Source: Actinomycetota bacterium
GTDB taxonomy: Bacteria; Actinomycetota; Actinomycetes; Streptosporangiales; Streptosporangiaceae
Length of the DNA stretch: 40,103 nucleotides
Reading direction: 5' to 3'
NCBI GenBank assembly: GCA_003168255.1
Contig: PMSU01000151.1
Coordinates: 89,835 to 129,937, forward strand
Position numbers and translations under genes: made by a program. The notes under the pieces were generated by a model, which worked only from the letters and a program-made list of their open reading frames with translations, was not told the DNA's origin and did no database searches. Of the stretch, positions 23,391-30,907 are shown piece after piece (position 1 is the stretch's first letter; each line of letters opens with the position of its first letter).

Positions 23391-24093
23391 GTGAACCTGC
23401 GCGTTCCCGATGTGGTGGCCAACGCTGCGGCGGCCTGCGGAGCCGGCGGGTGGCTGCGGGACCTTCCGGGATTGATCGCCGAGCTCGAGGCCGAGTGGTC
23501 GGTCTCGGTGGGGCGCCCCTTCCCGCACTCCAGCGAGGCATTCGTGGCCGAGGCCAGTCTCGCCGACGGCACGCCAGCAGTGCTGAAACTTCTGATTCCG
23601 CAGGACGGCGCCGCTGGCCGTCACGAGATCACCATGCTGCGGCTGGCCGGCGGCCGGGGCTGTGCGGGCCTGTTGCGCGACGACGCCGCCCGGGGGGCGC
23701 TGCTCCTGGAGCGCCTCGGGCCCTCCCCTCTACGAGCTGGGCCGCCCACTCGCCGAACGGCTGGAGATACTGGTGACGGCGGCGGCCACGGTGTGGCGGC
23801 CGGCGGCGGGTTCCGGCCTGCCTACTGGAGCGGACCAAGCGCGCCAGCTCGTCGATTTCGTCACCGCTGAGTGGGAGGAGCTTGGCCATCCGTGCACCGA
23901 GGCGGCCGTCGAGCACGCCCTGGCCTGCGCGGCGCGGCGCATAGCTGCACACGACGACGAGCGGGCCGTGCTGGTGCATGGGGACGTTCACCAGCTGAAC
24001 GCCCTTCAGGTCCCTGGCCGCGACACGTTCAAGCTTGTCGACCCCAACGGGATGCTCGCCGAGGCCGAGTGCGACCTTGGGGTGATGATGCGG
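23391..24093 (+). pseudogene. Aminoglycoside/hydroxyurea phosphotransferase-like kinase, frameshifted and truncated
   Basis: From GTG 23391 the frame encodes the N-lobe (FVAEASLADGTPAVLKLLIP, lysine of the ATP site) up to LLLERLGPS. An extra C in the run 23725-23728 then moves the continuation (LYELGRPLAERLEILVTAAA) to the next frame. That frame contains the Brenner motif VLVHGDVHQLNAL and the metal-binding KLVDPNG. At ECDLGVMMR (24093) the family sequence stops, about 60-80 residues short, and a piece of an unrelated regulator begins. Without the frameshift it would still lack its C-terminus. Confidence 0.75.
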
Positions 24094-24260
24094 AGGCTGT
24101 GCTTCCGGGACAGAACGCGCGCAAACTGCATGAGCGCCGGACGCGGGTGCACCAGGACATCGCTGACGCGATTGCGAAGGGCGACGTCGCGGCAGCGCAG
24201 GCGGCTGCCAGGGCGCACGCCAAGCACGGGCGCGCGGTGCTCGCGCCAGGCCGCGGCTAG
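24093..24260 (+). pseudogene. GntR/FadR-type FCD domain C-terminal fragment
   Basis: The frame reads LPGQNARKLHERRTRVHQDI, ADAIAKGDVAAAQAAARAHA and ends at TAG 24258-24260. The pattern HxxIxxAIxxGDxxAAxxAxRxH is the last helix pair of FCD ligand domains in GntR-family regulators. No HTH or earlier FCD helices precede it; the phosphotransferase fragment is joined directly. Confidence 0.45.
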
Positions 24261-24574
24261 GCGAGGGCTGGCCGAGCGAGGATGCTGGGCGCGAGGGGTG
24301 CAGTAGTACTCGAATCCTTCGAGGACGTGCCGCCCCTGGGCGCGGGCTTCCTCGGCGGTGGCCGGGAAGAGCGGGAAGGTCATTCAGCAGGCCCTAGACC
24401 GAGCCGACCGCACAGTACCAGGCTCGTGACAGCGCTCTTTGGCGGGCGGGCCTGGCTGGCGCCGAACTGCTCCGCGGTGCCAGGTAGTGCGCGGACGCGG
24501 ACCCCTGAATCGCAGACTGGCCGGCTGGCTCGAGTCCTGGCGAGCCAGCCGACCGGTCGTTAAGCGCCCCTCTG
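24261..24574. other. Intergenic stretch with a short minus-strand frame
   Basis: No gene is recognised. On the minus strand an ATG at 24383 opens TFPLFPATAEEARAQGRHVL and continues about ten protein-like residues (EGFEYYCTP) before running antisense to the FCD fragment. It may be the start of another truncated gene, but there is no family match I can name. Confidence 0.35.
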
Positions 24575-24724
24575 TTACGTGCAGGACCGCAAGCAGAGGT
24601 TGGGGTGCGCGTGAGCGGCGGCGGGTACCGTTGACGCCGAGGCGGCGCCGGCGGAGGCGAGCACCGCACCGCTGATGGGGGCGATGGTGAGTGCCGCGGC
24701 TATGGCGAGCTTGACGAGTCGCAT
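24575..24724 (-). CDS. Small secreted peptide, 49 aa
   Basis: ATG 24724 encodes MRLVKLAIAAALTIAPISGA and VLASAGAASAS, a complete signal peptide with an ASA cleavage site near residue 31. A mature part of about 18 residues ends HPNLCLRSCT, with two cysteines three residues apart that could form a small disulfide loop. AAGGGA lies about 11 bp upstream. It is divergent from a large LuxR regulator, with paired palindromes between. It could be a signalling or antimicrobial peptide or simply a small exported peptide; no function is demonstrated by sequence. Confidence 0.6.
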   Translation of the reverse strand: MRLVKLAIAAALTIAPISGAVLASAGAASASTVPAAAHAHPNLCLRSCT

Positions 24725-24814
24725 CTGTCGTATTTCCCTTCGTTCCTGCTGGTCCGTGCCGTCCTGGGCGGCTTGCGATAGGTAAATTGTGCGGTGCGGC
24801 GCTGTCCCGGTCAT

Positions 24815-24860
24815 CAGTCATCTGACTGCGGGATCTGGTGGCGCATCAGTCCTCCGACTG
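24815..24860. promoter_or_regulatory. Paired CAGTC-N4-GACTG palindromes
   Basis: Two copies of CATCAGTC-NTCN-GACTGCG, at 24812-24830 and 24844-24862, each contain the palindrome CAGTC-N4-GACTG (24815-24828 and 24847-24860), with starts 32 bp apart. They lie between the secreted-peptide start (24724) and the LuxR start (24947). Confidence 0.65.
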
Positions 24861-24946
24861 CGCGTTCAGCAGCCCGGCGGTTGCCGTTGACAATGTGGGC
24901 CACGGATGGTACTTGCTCGGAATGGCTTTGTAGCTGTCTTCTCCCT

Positions 24947-27922
24947 ATGGGTCTGGGGGTCACCTTGAGTCCTGCTGACCCGCGGCGAAGCGCTAGCCAA
25001 GCGCTGGTCGGAAGAGACTCCGAGCTTCAGCACCTGCTGTCTTTCCTCGACGAGGCCACAATCCGGGGCGGGGCACTGCTGCTCTCCGGGGATGCCGGCG
25101 TGGGCAAGACGGCGCTGCTGGATACGGCGGCGGAGACGGCGCTGGCAGCCGGGACTCAGGTCGTCAGGGCGGCCGGTACGGAGTTCGAGGCAGATGTGAG
25201 TCTCTCTGGCCTCAACCAGGTCCTGCTTCCCCTTTATGGTGAGGTCGGACGGCTGAGTGCCGTGCACCGCGACGCGCTGTCGGTGGCGCTGGGTTTCGGC
25301 GGCGGCGTGGCCGCGGACCGCCTGGTGGTGTTCACCGCCGTGGTCGCGCTGCTGCGCCAGGCGGCCGCTGCGTGCCCGCTGCTCATGGTGGTCGACGACG
25401 CGCACTGGCTGGACCGGGCGAGCGCGGCGGCGCTGGGATTCGTCGCCCGCCGCCTGGCCGGGACCAGGGCGGGCCTCCTCGCCGGGGTCCGGTCAGATGC
25501 CGGAAGTTTTTTCGAGGCCAGCGGCCTGCCCGAGCTCAAGATCCGGCCGCTGGACGAGGCGGCGGCGGCGGGCCTGCTGCAGGCGCGTTTCCCGGCTCTC
25601 GCCCCGCGTGCCCGGCAGCGTGTGCTGGCTGAGGCGTGGGGGAACCCGCTGGCCCTGCTGGAGTTGCCGGGTGAGCTGAGCATCCCGCAGCGCGCGGCGC
25701 GGCAGGCACTGCCGACGACGCTGCCGCTCAGCCGGCGCCTCCAGGAGGTCTTCGCGGCCCGTGTCCAGAGCATGCCCGCCGCGGCCCGGCAGTGCCTGCT
25801 ATTGGCGGTTCTGGATGGTACCGGTGATCTGGGTGTCCTGGCGGCCGGCTGTCCGCAAGGTGACGTCCTGGACGATCTCGCCCCGGCGGAACAGGCCAGG
25901 CTCGTGCACGTCGACGAGAGCGCCCGCAAGCTGGCATTCGGCCATCCCCTGATCCGGTCGGCCATCGTGGAACTGTCGACCGGCAGCGAGCGACGCCAAT
26001 GTCATCGGGTGCTGGCGGAACTTCTCGCGGACCAGCCGGATCGCCGCGCGTGGCATCTCGCGGAAGCGAGCATCGAACCCGATGAACAGGTGGCCGCCCT
26101 GCTCGAGCAGGCGTCCCACCGGATCCTGCGCCGCGGCGACGCTGTTGCCGCCGTTGCCATGCTGACCCGGGCCGCCGACGTCAGTCCGCCTGGTCCGGAT
26201 CGGAGCCGGCGGCTGGCCGAGGCGGCCTACCTGGGCGCTGATGTGACTGGGGAGTTGCGCAACGTCTCGCGGCTGCTGGCGGAGGCCCGCCGGGCCGACC
26301 TCGATTCCAGCGGGTCGCTGCTGGCCGCATCCGCGGCCGCCTACCTCATGCTGAACGGCGAGGGAAACATTGAAACCGCCCACCGCCTGCTCGTAGGCGC
26401 TCTCGAGTCCTGGGGCAGCCGGCCGGATGATTCTGCTGATTCCGCGCTGACCGAGGCGTTTCAGACCCTCCTGTTCGTGTGCCTGTGGGCCGAGCGGCCC
26501 GAGCTGTGGGCGCCATTCCGCGCCGCGATCGACCGGTTGATACCTCAGGTCGATCCCGTGCTGGACTTGCAGGTCAAGATCCTCGCCGATCCGGTGCGCA
26601 CCGCAGCGCCGGCGCTCAGGCAGCTTGACGCGGCGATCGAGGAGCTGCGCGATGAGGCGGACCCGGCCCGGATCGTCCGGATCAGCATCGCGTCGCTGTA
26701 CATCGAGCGGCTCGACGGCCGCCGTGAAGCCTTGTGGCGGGTCGTCCGCGACGGACGCGAGGGTGGTGCCGTCGCGGCTGCACTGAACGCGCTGACCCAG
26801 CTTTGCTTCGACGACGTCGTCACCGGTCAGTGGGACGACGCGCTGAGACTGGCCGGCGAGGGCCTGGAACTTGCCGAGAGCCACGGGTACCAGCTCTCCG
26901 CCTGGCCGTTCCGGCTGGCACAGGCGCTCGTCGCCGCCGCACTTGGCGACTACGGCACGGCACAGGACCTGGCCGACCAGATGACCCGGTGGGCCGCGCC
27001 GCGGGGAATCGGGGGGGTGCAGACCTTCGCGCGGCACGTGCGGACGCTCGCGGCGCTCGGCCGCGGCGATTTCGACGAGGCCTACCGGCAAGTGACCGCG
27101 ATCAGCCCGGCCGGCACCTTCACCCCTTACGTCGCCCATGCCCTGTGGGTCCCGATGTACCTGGTTGAAGCCGCTGTCCGCACCGGCCGCCACGCCGAGG
27201 CCAGCGCCCACGTCGCCGCCATGCGGGACGCCGGCATCGCGGCTCTGTCCTCGCGGCTTGCGTTGCTGGCCGCCGGATCAGCGGCCATCGCCGCCCCTGA
27301 TCATCTCGCCGCGGGGCTGTTCGCCGATGCGCTCGCGCTGCCCGGCGCCGGCCGCTGGCCGTTCGACACCGCGCGCGTGCAGCTCGCCTGCGGGGAACAC
27401 CTGCGCAGGGCCCGGTCCGCCAGCCAGGCACGAGCGCACTTGTCCGCTGCTCTGGAGATCTTCCAGCGGCTCGGCGCCCGGCCGTGGGCCGCCCGGGCGG
27501 CCAGCGAACTGCGGGCCGCCGGCCAGCGCAGCCCAGCTGCTGGTCAGGGAGAGCATGCCTTGCTCACCCCGCAGGAGCGCGAGATCGCCCTGCTGGCCGC
27601 CGCGGGCCTGACCAACAAGCAGATCGCGGAGCGCATTTTCGTGTCCCCGCGGACCGTCGGGGCTCACCTGTACCGGATCTTCCCCAGACTCGGCATCACC
27701 TCCCGGGCCGCACTCCGCGACGCACTAAACCGCAACGACCTCGACGCCGAATTACCGCCGCCTTCGGATCCGCAGTTGGCTCGCTGCGGCACCGTTCGGA
27801 TAAATGCCCTTTCTTATTCTGAACGGTGCGTAGGCCAGCATCCGGTCAGGATCACGCGAAGCACGACAGGGGCTGGCCCTGGTTGTAGTCGACCATGTCG
27901 ACGAGCGCGGCGGCCACGTTGA
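24947..27922 (+). CDS. LuxR-type regulator with AAA ATPase domain (LAL/MalT-like)
   Basis: A 991-aa one-component regulator. N-terminal ATPase: ALVGRDSELQHLLSFLDEA, Walker A GDAGVGKT (48-55), Walker B LLMVVDDAHWLD (about 144-155). The helical middle (about 330-850) resembles TPR-like repeats. The C-terminal LuxR HTH at about 868-925 reads LLTPQEREIALLAAAGLTNK, QIAERIFVSPRTVGAHLYRI and FPRLGITSRAALRDAL. After residue 930 there are about 60 low-complexity residues that are not part of the family; they result from read-through of a hairpin and antisense DNA. ATG 24947 has no ribosome site; TTG 24965 is an alternative. It may control the divergent secreted peptide. Confidence 0.9.
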   Translation: MGLGVTLSPADPRRSASQALVGRDSELQHLLSFLDEATIRGGALLLSGDAGVGKTALLDTAAETALAAGTQVVRAAGTEFEADVSLSGLNQVLLPLYGEVGRLSAVHRDALSVALGFGGGVAADRLVVFTAVVALLRQAAAACPLLMVVDDAHWLDRASAAALGFVARRLAGTRAGLLAGVRSDAGSFFEASGLPELKIRPLDEAAAAGLLQARFPALAPRARQRVLAEAWGNPLALLELPGELSIPQRAARQALPTTLPLSRRLQEVFAARVQSMPAAARQCLLLAVLDGTGDLGVLAAGCPQGDVLDDLAPAEQARLVHVDESARKLAFGHPLIRSAIVELSTGSERRQCHRVLAELLADQPDRRAWHLAEASIEPDEQVAALLEQASHRILRRGDAVAAVAMLTRAADVSPPGPDRSRRLAEAAYLGADVTGELRNVSRLLAEARRADLDSSGSLLAASAAAYLMLNGEGNIETAHRLLVGALESWGSRPDDSADSALTEAFQTLLFVCLWAERPELWAPFRAAIDRLIPQVDPVLDLQVKILADPVRTAAPALRQLDAAIEELRDEADPARIVRISIASLYIERLDGRREALWRVVRDGREGGAVAAALNALTQLCFDDVVTGQWDDALRLAGEGLELAESHGYQLSAWPFRLAQALVAAALGDYGTAQDLADQMTRWAAPRGIGGVQTFARHVRTLAALGRGDFDEAYRQVTAISPAGTFTPYVAHALWVPMYLVEAAVRTGRHAEASAHVAAMRDAGIAALSSRLALLAAGSAAIAAPDHLAAGLFADALALPGAGRWPFDTARVQLACGEHLRRARSASQARAHLSAALEIFQRLGARPWAARAASELRAAGQRSPAAGQGEHALLTPQEREIALLAAAGLTNKQIAERIFVSPRTVGAHLYRIFPRLGITSRAALRDALNRNDLDAELPPPSDPQLARCGTVRINALSYSERCVGQHPVRITRSTTGAGPGCSRPCRRARRPR
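27789..27829. repeat. Hairpin element, copy A
   Basis: GCACCGTTC (27789-27797) and GAACGGTGC (27821-27829) are perfect 9-bp arms around an AT-rich centre that itself partly pairs (GATAA with TTATTC). It lies inside the 3' extension of the LuxR gene. A similar but diverged element is at 37594-37637. It may be a terminator or a small mobile hairpin. Confidence 0.6.
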
Positions 27923-28037
27923 CATCGGGCGGGGCCGCGCCGAGGTCGGCGTAGGCCCGGTGCAGGTGTCCGACTATGCGCTCGCTGTCCAGCCAGCCGG
28001 CGCACTGACCGAGCGGAATGGCCCGTAAGTGCGGGAC
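27852..28037 (-). pseudogene. C-terminal fragment of an unidentified protein
   Basis: Sixty-one codons read VPHLRAIPLGQCAGWLDSER, IVGHLHRAYADLGAAPPDVN, VAAALVDMVDYNQGQPLSCF and end in TGA at 27852-27854. Composition, helix pattern and third-position GC are those of a real protein. The frame stays open upstream but loses character beyond 28037, and there is no start codon. I do not recognise the family. It overlaps the artificial tail of the LuxR gene on the other strand. Confidence 0.45.
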
Positions 28038-28163
28038 AGAGGTCCTGCCGGGCTGAGGACTTTGAGCCCTGATCCCGGAGCAGGGCCGAGCGAAGAATCG
28101 AGATCGAACACAACAGCAGACCGGACCGTGACGGATCCGGCGCCACGCACAGGAGGCAGGACA

Positions 28164-28757
28164 ATGCGCCGCAGTTCATCTCGTATCATCGCCGGGTTCG
28201 TAGCAGGAGCGATCCTGCTGGCAGCCGGCGGCCTGCTCACCTGGGGCTCGGCCTACGTGCACAACACCGTACGCGGCCAGCTCGCCGCCCAGCAGATCTT
28301 CTTCCCCGCCAAGGCCGCCTTCGCCCACCCCAAGGCCGGCACCGAGATCACCGCCTCCATGATCCCGCTGGTCTCGCAGTACGCCGGACAGCAGATGCTC
28401 ACCGGCCAGCAGGCCGAGGCCTACGCCGACCACTTCATCGCCGTGCACATCGCCGAGATGGGCGGCGGCAAGACCTACTCCCAGCTGTCGGCTGAATCGC
28501 TGGCCCAGCCGAACAACGCCAAGCTGGCCGCCACGGTCAACACCGTGTTCAAGGGCGAGACACTGCGCAGCATGCTGCTGAACGCCTACGGCTGGTGGAA
28601 GGTCTCCCAGCTCACCTACATCGCCGCGATCGCCGCTTACGCCCTCGGCGGACTGGCCCTGATCGGCTCCGCCACCGGCCTGGCCACCGGACGCCGCAAC
28701 CGGCATCAGGCAGACGCCCGCCCGCAGGTCACAAGGACCCCCGTCACGGTCGCATGA
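28164..28757 (+). CDS. Membrane protein of unknown function, two TM helices
   Basis: A 197-aa protein starting at ATG 28164 with AGGAGG 8 bp upstream. TM1 is at about residues 9-30 (IIAGFVAGAILLAAGGLLTW), with an external loop of about 115 residues (QQIFFPAKAAFAHPKAGTEI and onward). TM2 is at about 148-172 (TYIAAIAAYALGGLALIGSA), with a short basic cytoplasmic tail. The loop is polar and has no cysteine. It resembles conserved actinobacterial membrane proteins without assigned function. A hairpin follows directly after the stop, suggesting a single-gene transcript. Confidence 0.8.
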   Translation: MRRSSSRIIAGFVAGAILLAAGGLLTWGSAYVHNTVRGQLAAQQIFFPAKAAFAHPKAGTEITASMIPLVSQYAGQQMLTGQQAEAYADHFIAVHIAEMGGGKTYSQLSAESLAQPNNAKLAATVNTVFKGETLRSMLLNAYGWWKVSQLTYIAAIAAYALGGLALIGSATGLATGRRNRHQADARPQVTRTPVTVA

Positions 28758-28763
28758 CAACCA

Positions 28764-28789
28764 CCCCCGGACGCGACAGCGCCCGGGGG
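28764..28789 (+). terminator. Hairpin after the membrane-protein gene
   Basis: CCCCCGG (28764-28770) pairs with CCGGGGG (28783-28789) across a 12-nt loop, 6 bp after the stop. There is no U-tract. Confidence 0.5.
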
Positions 28790-29146
28790 ACACAGCCCGG
28801 CCAGCGCCCACCCCCCGGGGCGCGGCCGGGCAGCGTCTTCCCAGCGGACCGTTCGCGGGTGAAGACGCACGGCATGACCCCAGCACGCCCGTCGAAGCGG
28901 CACCGACGGGTAACCGGGTGGAGGTGGCGGGCGCGAGGGTCGTCACACCCAGCGACCGCTCGCCACCCCACCCGCCATTTACTGGCCGCCGGCGAAGGAG
29001 TTCATTGCCTGGGCCTGGTGTACCAGGCGGAGGCCGGGGACCTGCCCAGCCTGCGCCTGGTCCAGGCCCTGGCCGGCCAGGTCACCAATCCGGTACTTCA
29101 GGCCAGGGCCGCGGCGCTCGGTCTGTGATGGGGGCGCTGACGGCGG
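28790..29146. other. Intergenic stretch with a possible gene remnant
   Basis: A plus-strand frame beginning with ATG 28754 (ATGA overlap with the previous stop) runs to 29128. Only its last 35 codons (YQAEAGDLPSLRLVQALAGQ and following) look coding; the first part is Arg/Pro-rich and passes through the terminator hairpin. I take it as a C-terminal remnant at most. Confidence 0.35.
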
Positions 29147-30313
29147 CTAGCCCACGCTGCCAGGCGGTGCGACCATCCCGGCACTCCAGTTAGTGCTGGG
29201 ATTTTGTGACCAGTAGTAGTCATACAGGCTGCCGTTCGGGCCGGCGGCGGTCATGTCGACGCCGCTGCCGTTGAGGACCATCGCCGGCGCGGAGAAGGCC
29301 GAGCCTGAGCTGGCGACGATCTCGAGGTGCCCGGGATCAGTGCCGTCCGGCACCCAGTAGTTGTCGAGCGCGTTGCCGCTGCCCTGGACGGCGATGTCCA
29401 CGCCGCCGCCGTTGAGGATCATGGCCGGGGCGGAGAAGGCCGTGCCTGAGCTGGCGACGGTGCCGGATGTCCAAAAGCCGCTGTCGTTGGTTGACCAGTA
29501 GAGGTTGAGCGCGTTGCCCGCGCCCTGGGCGGTGACGTCCACGCCGTTGCCGTTGACGATCATCGACGGCGCGGAGAAGGTGGTGCCGGAGGCGGCGATG
29601 GTCGCGGGGTCCCAGTAGCCGCTGCCGGGAACCGTCGCGTAGCACACCAGGCTGTTGCCCGGGCCCTGTACGGCGATATTGATGGCGTTGCCGTTGAGGA
29701 TCATCGACGGTGCGGAGAATGCGGTGCCGGAGCCGACGACCGTCTCGGGGTGCCAGGTGCGGGTGCCGGCGGCGGTAGCGGTGGCCCAGTAAAACCCTAG
29801 GCTGTTGCCCTTGCCCATGGCGGCAATGTTGATGTTGCCGCCGTCCAGGATCATCGACGGCGCGGAGTACGTGGTGCCGGAGCCGGCGACCGTCTGGGAG
29901 TGCCAGGTCCCGGTGCCGATGGTGGCCCAGTAGAAGTCGAGGCTGTTGCCTGGGCCCATGGCGGTGATGTCGATGGTGTTGCCGTTGAGGACCATCGAGG
30001 GCGCGGAGTAGGTGGTGCCAGAGCCGGCCACCGTCTCGGGTTTCCAGGTGGGGCTGCCGTCCTTGGCCCAGTAGAACGTCAGGCTGTCGTTGGGCCCCTG
30101 GACGGCGATGTCGGTGTTGCTGCCGTTCAGGATTAGCGATGGTCCGGTGCTAGCAGCCGCCTGAGCCGCTGTCGCGCCACCTGTGATCAGCGCCACGGCG
30201 AGAAAAGCCACGATGCGGGAGGCGATACGTTTGCCACCCCGAACGGGGCGCTTGCGCCCGCGCCGGAAGCCCAGCCTGACCACCAGGCTTTTCACTGAAT
30301 GGGTGTTGCTCAT
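29147..30313 (-). CDS. Secreted seven-repeat beta-propeller (lectin-like) protein
   Basis: A 388-aa protein with an extended signal sequence (basic 1-30, then IVAFLAVALITGGATAAQAA). Seven repeats of about 46-50 residues follow, each with the consensus SAPSMILNGNxIDI, AxQGPGNSLxFYW and TVAGSGTTF. Seven such repeats fit a seven-bladed propeller like the PLL/PHL sugar-binding lectins. Repeats 4 and 6 have lost the FYW tryptophan pattern (VCYATV; DNYWVP), which may leave some binding sites inactive. ATG 30313 follows AGGAG. It is divergent from the second winged-helix copy, matching the layout at 16738-18741. Confidence 0.85.
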   Translation of the reverse strand: MSNTHSVKSLVVRLGFRRGRKRPVRGGKRIASRIVAFLAVALITGGATAAQAAASTGPSLILNGSNTDIAVQGPNDSLTFYWAKDGSPTWKPETVAGSGTTYSAPSMVLNGNTIDITAMGPGNSLDFYWATIGTGTWHSQTVAGSGTTYSAPSMILDGGNINIAAMGKGNSLGFYWATATAAGTRTWHPETVVGSGTAFSAPSMILNGNAINIAVQGPGNSLVCYATVPGSGYWDPATIAASGTTFSAPSMIVNGNGVDVTAQGAGNALNLYWSTNDSGFWTSGTVASSGTAFSAPAMILNGGGVDIAVQGSGNALDNYWVPDGTDPGHLEIVASSGSAFSAPAMVLNGSGVDMTAAGPNGSLYDYYWSQNPSTNWSAGMVAPPGSVG

Positions 30314-30487
30314 TTTCTCTCCTACGCCGCAGCGAAGCTGTCGGCAATCTCGATGTCCTTGACGAAGCGCCGGTGTACCCGAAGCGCCTCCTGCTCCGCC
30401 GGGATCTGGTGCGGCAGCCCGGTTCTGGGGCCAAGCCGGGTCGGTTAAGGCGGCAGATCTACCCTCGCCCGCCGCCCCTGGTGATGC

Positions 30488-30907
30488 ATGGAGACCACGT
30501 GGACATTGGCTGGACGATTCGGGGACAGGTCAATGCCGTTGCGCGGCAACCGCGGACATAATCGGCAACGAGGCCCCAGGTACGTGTTCGGCACCTGTGA
30601 GCTGGATCTGGCCCGCTACGAGCTGCGCCGTGGCGGGGCGGCGGTCCACGTCCAGCCGCAGGTTTTCGGCGTGCTGCGTTACCTGCTGGAGCACCGCGAC
30701 CGGGTGGTGCCCAAGACCGAACTGCTGGACGCTGTGTGGGGCGACCGTTTCGTCAGCGACTCCACGCTGTGCAGCAGGATCAAGGCCGCCCGCCAGGCAG
30801 TCGGCGATGACGGTGCCTCCCAGCGGCTGATCGCCACGGTCCACGGCGTCGGCTACCGGTTCATCGGCGAGGCGGCCGGGCCGCCGGATACCACGGAGAG
30901 GATGTAG
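30488..30907 (+). CDS. Stand-alone winged-helix (OmpR/SARP-type) DNA-binding protein
   Basis: A 139-aa reading; from residue 31 to about 133 it is the same winged helix as the 17461 gene (YVFGTCELDLARYELRRGG, GVGYRFIG) with two or three amino-acid differences. The hydrolase domain is absent: the frame ends PPDTTERM at 30907, right after the duplication boundary. ATG 30533 (MPLRGNRGHN), just after the direct repeats, is a better start than ATG 30488, giving 124 aa. It could be an active repressor/activator without a sensor, a competitor of the full-length paralogue, or a dead fragment. The preserved operator array favours function. Confidence 0.65.
   Translation: METTWTLAGRFGDRSMPLRGNRGHNRQRGPRYVFGTCELDLARYELRRGGAAVHVQPQVFGVLRYLLEHRDRVVPKTELLDAVWGDRFVSDSTLCSRIKAARQAVGDDGASQRLIATVHGVGYRFIGEAAGPPDTTERM
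30489..30532 (+). promoter_or_regulatory. Four TGGACA-like direct repeats at 11-bp spacing (copy 2)
   Basis: TGGAGA (30489), TGGACA (30500), TGGACG (30511) and GGGACA (30522) keep exact 11-bp spacing. The first two units match copy 1, while units 3 and 4 have drifted by one base each. The array ends one base before ATG 30533. Confidence 0.65.
30577..30886 (+). repeat. 310-bp segmental duplication, copy 2
   Basis: This segment is collinear with 17550-17859, with about three base differences. The right end is the GC-rich string GGCCGGGCCGCCG, where the sequence passes into an antisense PDZ/protease gene. Confidence 0.92.

Noticed and set aside
25799..27211. Minus-strand 470-codon frame inside the LuxR gene
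   Set aside because: Antisense shadow; no domain could be recognised and the LuxR frame has clear Walker and HTH motifs.
28754..29128. ATGA-coupled 124-codon ORF after the membrane protein
   Set aside because: The first two thirds run through a terminator hairpin and are Arg/Pro-rich with weak codon bias; only the last 35 codons look coding.
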